Part shown: positions 5,393-6,573 of the stretch, piece by piece | Layout: each line of letters begins with the position of its first letter | Numbering within the stretch: the stretch's first letter is position 1 | Assembly (NCBI GenBank): GCA_937907705.1 | Contig: CALCVP010000005.1 | Coordinates: 1 to 6,573 of the forward strand | Length of the DNA: 6,573 nucleotides | From: an uncultured Prevotella sp. | Lineage (GTDB): Bacteria; Bacteroidota; Bacteroidia; Bacteroidales; Bacteroidaceae | Direction of reading: 5' to 3' | Program-made: the position numbers and the translations under genes | The notes under the pieces: model-generated | Seen by the model: only the letters and a program-made list of their open reading frames with translations | Database searches by the model: none | Told to the model about the DNA's origin: nothing

Positions 5393-6081
5393 GCTATTTC
5401 AACAATGAGTTTTTCTTGATAGCACTTACCTTTGGCACTTACTTCTTAGGCAAACTGCTCAGACGCTACACAGGTTGGGTCATCATGAATCCCATCTTGG
5501 TGGCTATCGTGTGCATTATAGGCTTTCTTGAGATAACAGGTGTGAGCTATGAAACCTACAATGCAGGTGGCCACATGATTGAGTTTTGGCTGCGCCCTGC
5601 CGTTGTAGCCTTAGGGGTACCGCTCTATATGCAATTGGAAAAGATAAAGAAAGAATTTGTACCCATACTCATTTCAGAGTTGGCAGGCTGTGTAGTCGGC
5701 ATAGTATCTGTAGTTTACATAGCCAAAGAGATGGGGGCCTCTAAAGAGGTAATACTATCCTTGGCGTCAAAATCAGTTACAACACCTATCGCCATGGAGG
5801 TAACCAAGGCTGTAGGTGGCATTCCTTCACTCACCGCAGCAGTAGTAGTAAGCGTAGGATTGCTTTGTGCCGTATGCGGTTACAAAACCATGGGCTTTGC
5901 CCATGTCAACACTCCCGTGGCCCAAGGTCTGTCCATGGGCACCGCAGCACACGCGCTTGGCACTGCCACATCAATGGATATAAGCAATGTGCACGGAGCT
6001 TACGCCAGTTTGGGACTTACGCTTAACGGCATATTTACAGCTTTGCTGACACCTTCTATTATACCCTTATTAGGCGTATAG
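5389..6081 (+). CDS. lrgB: LrgB/CidB family membrane protein
   Basis: This 230-residue protein is the usual length for LrgB, the partner of LrgA. It has multiple membrane segments, for example about 8-21, 33-50, 68-82, 92-112, 144-164 and 206-227. The two best conserved family blocks are intact: 'LASKSVTTPIAMEV' (125-138) and 'GLSMGTAAHALGTATSMD' (180-197). In bacteria LrgAB/CidAB act at the membrane in control of autolysis and, in some species, pyruvate uptake; the plant homologue PLGG1 exports glycolate and glycerate from the chloroplast. A transport role is therefore plausible here, but the substrate is unknown. The start at 5389 is chosen because family similarity begins there, it overlaps the lrgA stop and a Shine-Dalgarno sequence precedes it; an extension back to 5269 would only read lrgA out of frame. 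Confidence 0.92.
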   Translation: MSYFNNEFFLIALTFGTYFLGKLLRRYTGWVIMNPILVAIVCIIGFLEITGVSYETYNAGGHMIEFWLRPAVVALGVPLYMQLEKIKKEFVPILISELAGCVVGIVSVVYIAKEMGASKEVILSLASKSVTTPIAMEVTKAVGGIPSLTAAVVVSVGLLCAVCGYKTMGFAHVNTPVAQGLSMGTAAHALGTATSMDISNVHGAYASLGLTLNGIFTALLTPSIIPLLGV

Positions 6082-6093
6082 CCAGTGTGTAAC

Positions 6094-6105
6094 AGCACTG
6101 CTTTC
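6094..6105 (-). repeat. isolated copy of the repeat core found before rsfS
   Basis: AGCACTGCTTTC lies 12 bp after the lrgB stop. It differs at one base from the core AGCAGTGCTTTC (369-380). Since that core sits in a palindrome, 11 of its 12 bases match the reverse complement of 366-380 directly. Being outside genes like the array, it may belong to the same dispersed motif, but at this length chance is possible. Confidence 0.3.
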
Positions 6106-6166
6106 ATAAATATCAGAAAGTTTCATGCCTGCATTGCACCATAGCCAACAGCAGACAAACGAATCT

Positions 6167-6194
6167 GCCACACAGAAAGGCTTTTCTATGTGGC
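6167..6194. terminator. hairpin between lrgB and the nhaC fragment, possible terminator
   Basis: Bases 6167-6179 pair with 6182-6194 through 13 positions with one mismatch and one wobble, around a very short loop. The hairpin overlaps the stop codon of the minus-strand antiporter gene and lies 85 bp after lrgB. There is no good T-run in either direction, so it may act only as a weak terminator or as a 3'-end stabiliser. Confidence 0.4.
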
Positions 6195-6526
6195 TGCTAT
6201 CCTCTTTCTGATAACCGCCAAAGTAATCATCAACAGGGTGATACCAAACACCCATGACACAACAGCACTCGCCACAATGCCAAGACATTGAGTAAAGCCA
6301 GCCACAATAAAGGTGAGGAATGAAACTCCTGCCACAGTAAGCGCATAAGGCAGCTGCGATGATACATGGTGAACATGCTTGCACTCTGCACCTGCACTCG
6401 CCATAATGGTAGTGTCGGATATGGGTGAAATATGATCGCCACACACTGCACCTGCCATGCAAGCTGATATAGAAATAATGCGTAATGCGTCATCAGTAGA
6501 AAAGACTGCAATGCAAATAGGTAGGG
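6186..6526 (-). pseudogene. nhaC: NhaC-type Na+/H+ antiporter, C-terminal fragment
   Basis: Reading the minus strand from about 6526, the frame gives 'TLPICIAVFSTDD', then 'MAGAVCGDHISPISDTTIMA' (6458 to 6399) and 'HHVSSQLPYAL', followed by two hydrophobic segments and a stop at 6186-6188. The GDHxSPISDTT block is the hallmark of the NhaC family of sodium/proton antiporters, inner-membrane proteins used for sodium and pH balance. About 113 C-terminal residues remain of a protein that is normally 400 or more. Upstream, family similarity ends at the Leu-Pro-Ile codons (6516-6524), and an in-frame TAA lies at 6534-6536. The residues normally preceding LPI (a GTSWGTF-like block) are not in frame. 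The gene is thus either broken by an insertion near 6525-6530 or frameshifted. ATG 6458 could not give a working transporter. It converges on lrgB. Confidence 0.75.
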
Positions 6527-6573
6527 TGTCCAGTTAGATGTTCCGAAAAACAAATGCTGAAATCACCCGTTAA
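6527..6573. mobile_element. possible end of an insertion sequence interrupting nhaC
   Basis: From about 6527 (TGTCCAGTTAGATG) to the window edge the sequence no longer encodes NhaC: the nhaC frame meets a stop, and a second minus frame also stops (TGA near 6562). A start with TGT after the break is compatible with an IS end, and stop codons TAA and TGA near the edge could end a minus-strand transposase. The family cannot be named, and no second end or target duplication is in view. An assembly edge or a small deletion in nhaC is the alternative. Confidence 0.3.

Noticed and set aside
6230..6553. Alternative minus frame with a GTSNW-like stretch resembling the NhaC GTSWGTF block
   Set aside because: The resemblance is a few residues, a TGA stop lies just upstream, and the distance to the Leu-Pro-Ile codons is about 7 bp too short for a simple one-base frameshift.

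Overview
The window looks like chromosomal DNA from a member of the Bacteroidetes, most likely Prevotella or a close relative. Evidence: several promoters match the Bacteroidetes sigma factor form TAnnTTTG; most starts lack a Shine-Dalgarno sequence; the rsfS-ftsH-cdsA order is typical of the phylum; and the MerR-like, LrgAB and NhaC proteins read as Bacteroidetes versions. No species can be named from sequence alone.

Layout. Bases 1-47 are the 5' half of a tRNA-Gln(CUG) gene on the minus strand, cut by the window edge, with a good promoter at 85-115. Bases 120-465 hold divergent plus-strand promoter candidates and a degenerate 22-bp tandem repeat in the presumed leader of the next gene. Then come rsfS (466-825, ribosome silencing factor), ftsH (994-3174, membrane AAA+ zinc protease, closed by a hairpin terminator) and cdsA (3379-4233, CDP-diacylglycerol synthase). 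cdsA converges on a small MerR-type regulator (4347-4691, minus), with a perfect 19-bp inverted repeat between them that should terminate from both sides. A 326-bp intergenic region follows, with a promoter candidate for each flanking gene and a 14-bp palindrome. lrgA and lrgB (5018-6081) overlap by 4 bp and form a two-gene membrane operon. A minus-strand fragment of an NhaC-type Na+/H+ antiporter (6186 to about 6526) converges on lrgB. Its reading frame and homology stop near 6525-6536, and the last ~47 bases look like foreign sequence, possibly the edge of an insertion sequence.

Functionally the core is housekeeping: translation control in starvation (RsfS), membrane protein quality control (FtsH) and phospholipid precursor synthesis (CdsA), with a membrane/envelope module (LrgAB) and an ion antiporter remnant. 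I see no defence island, phage, CRISPR array or obviously new multi-gene system. The items most worth a second look are the repeat array before rsfS and a matching motif after lrgB, the palindrome inside the MerR promoter, and the abrupt break in nhaC.
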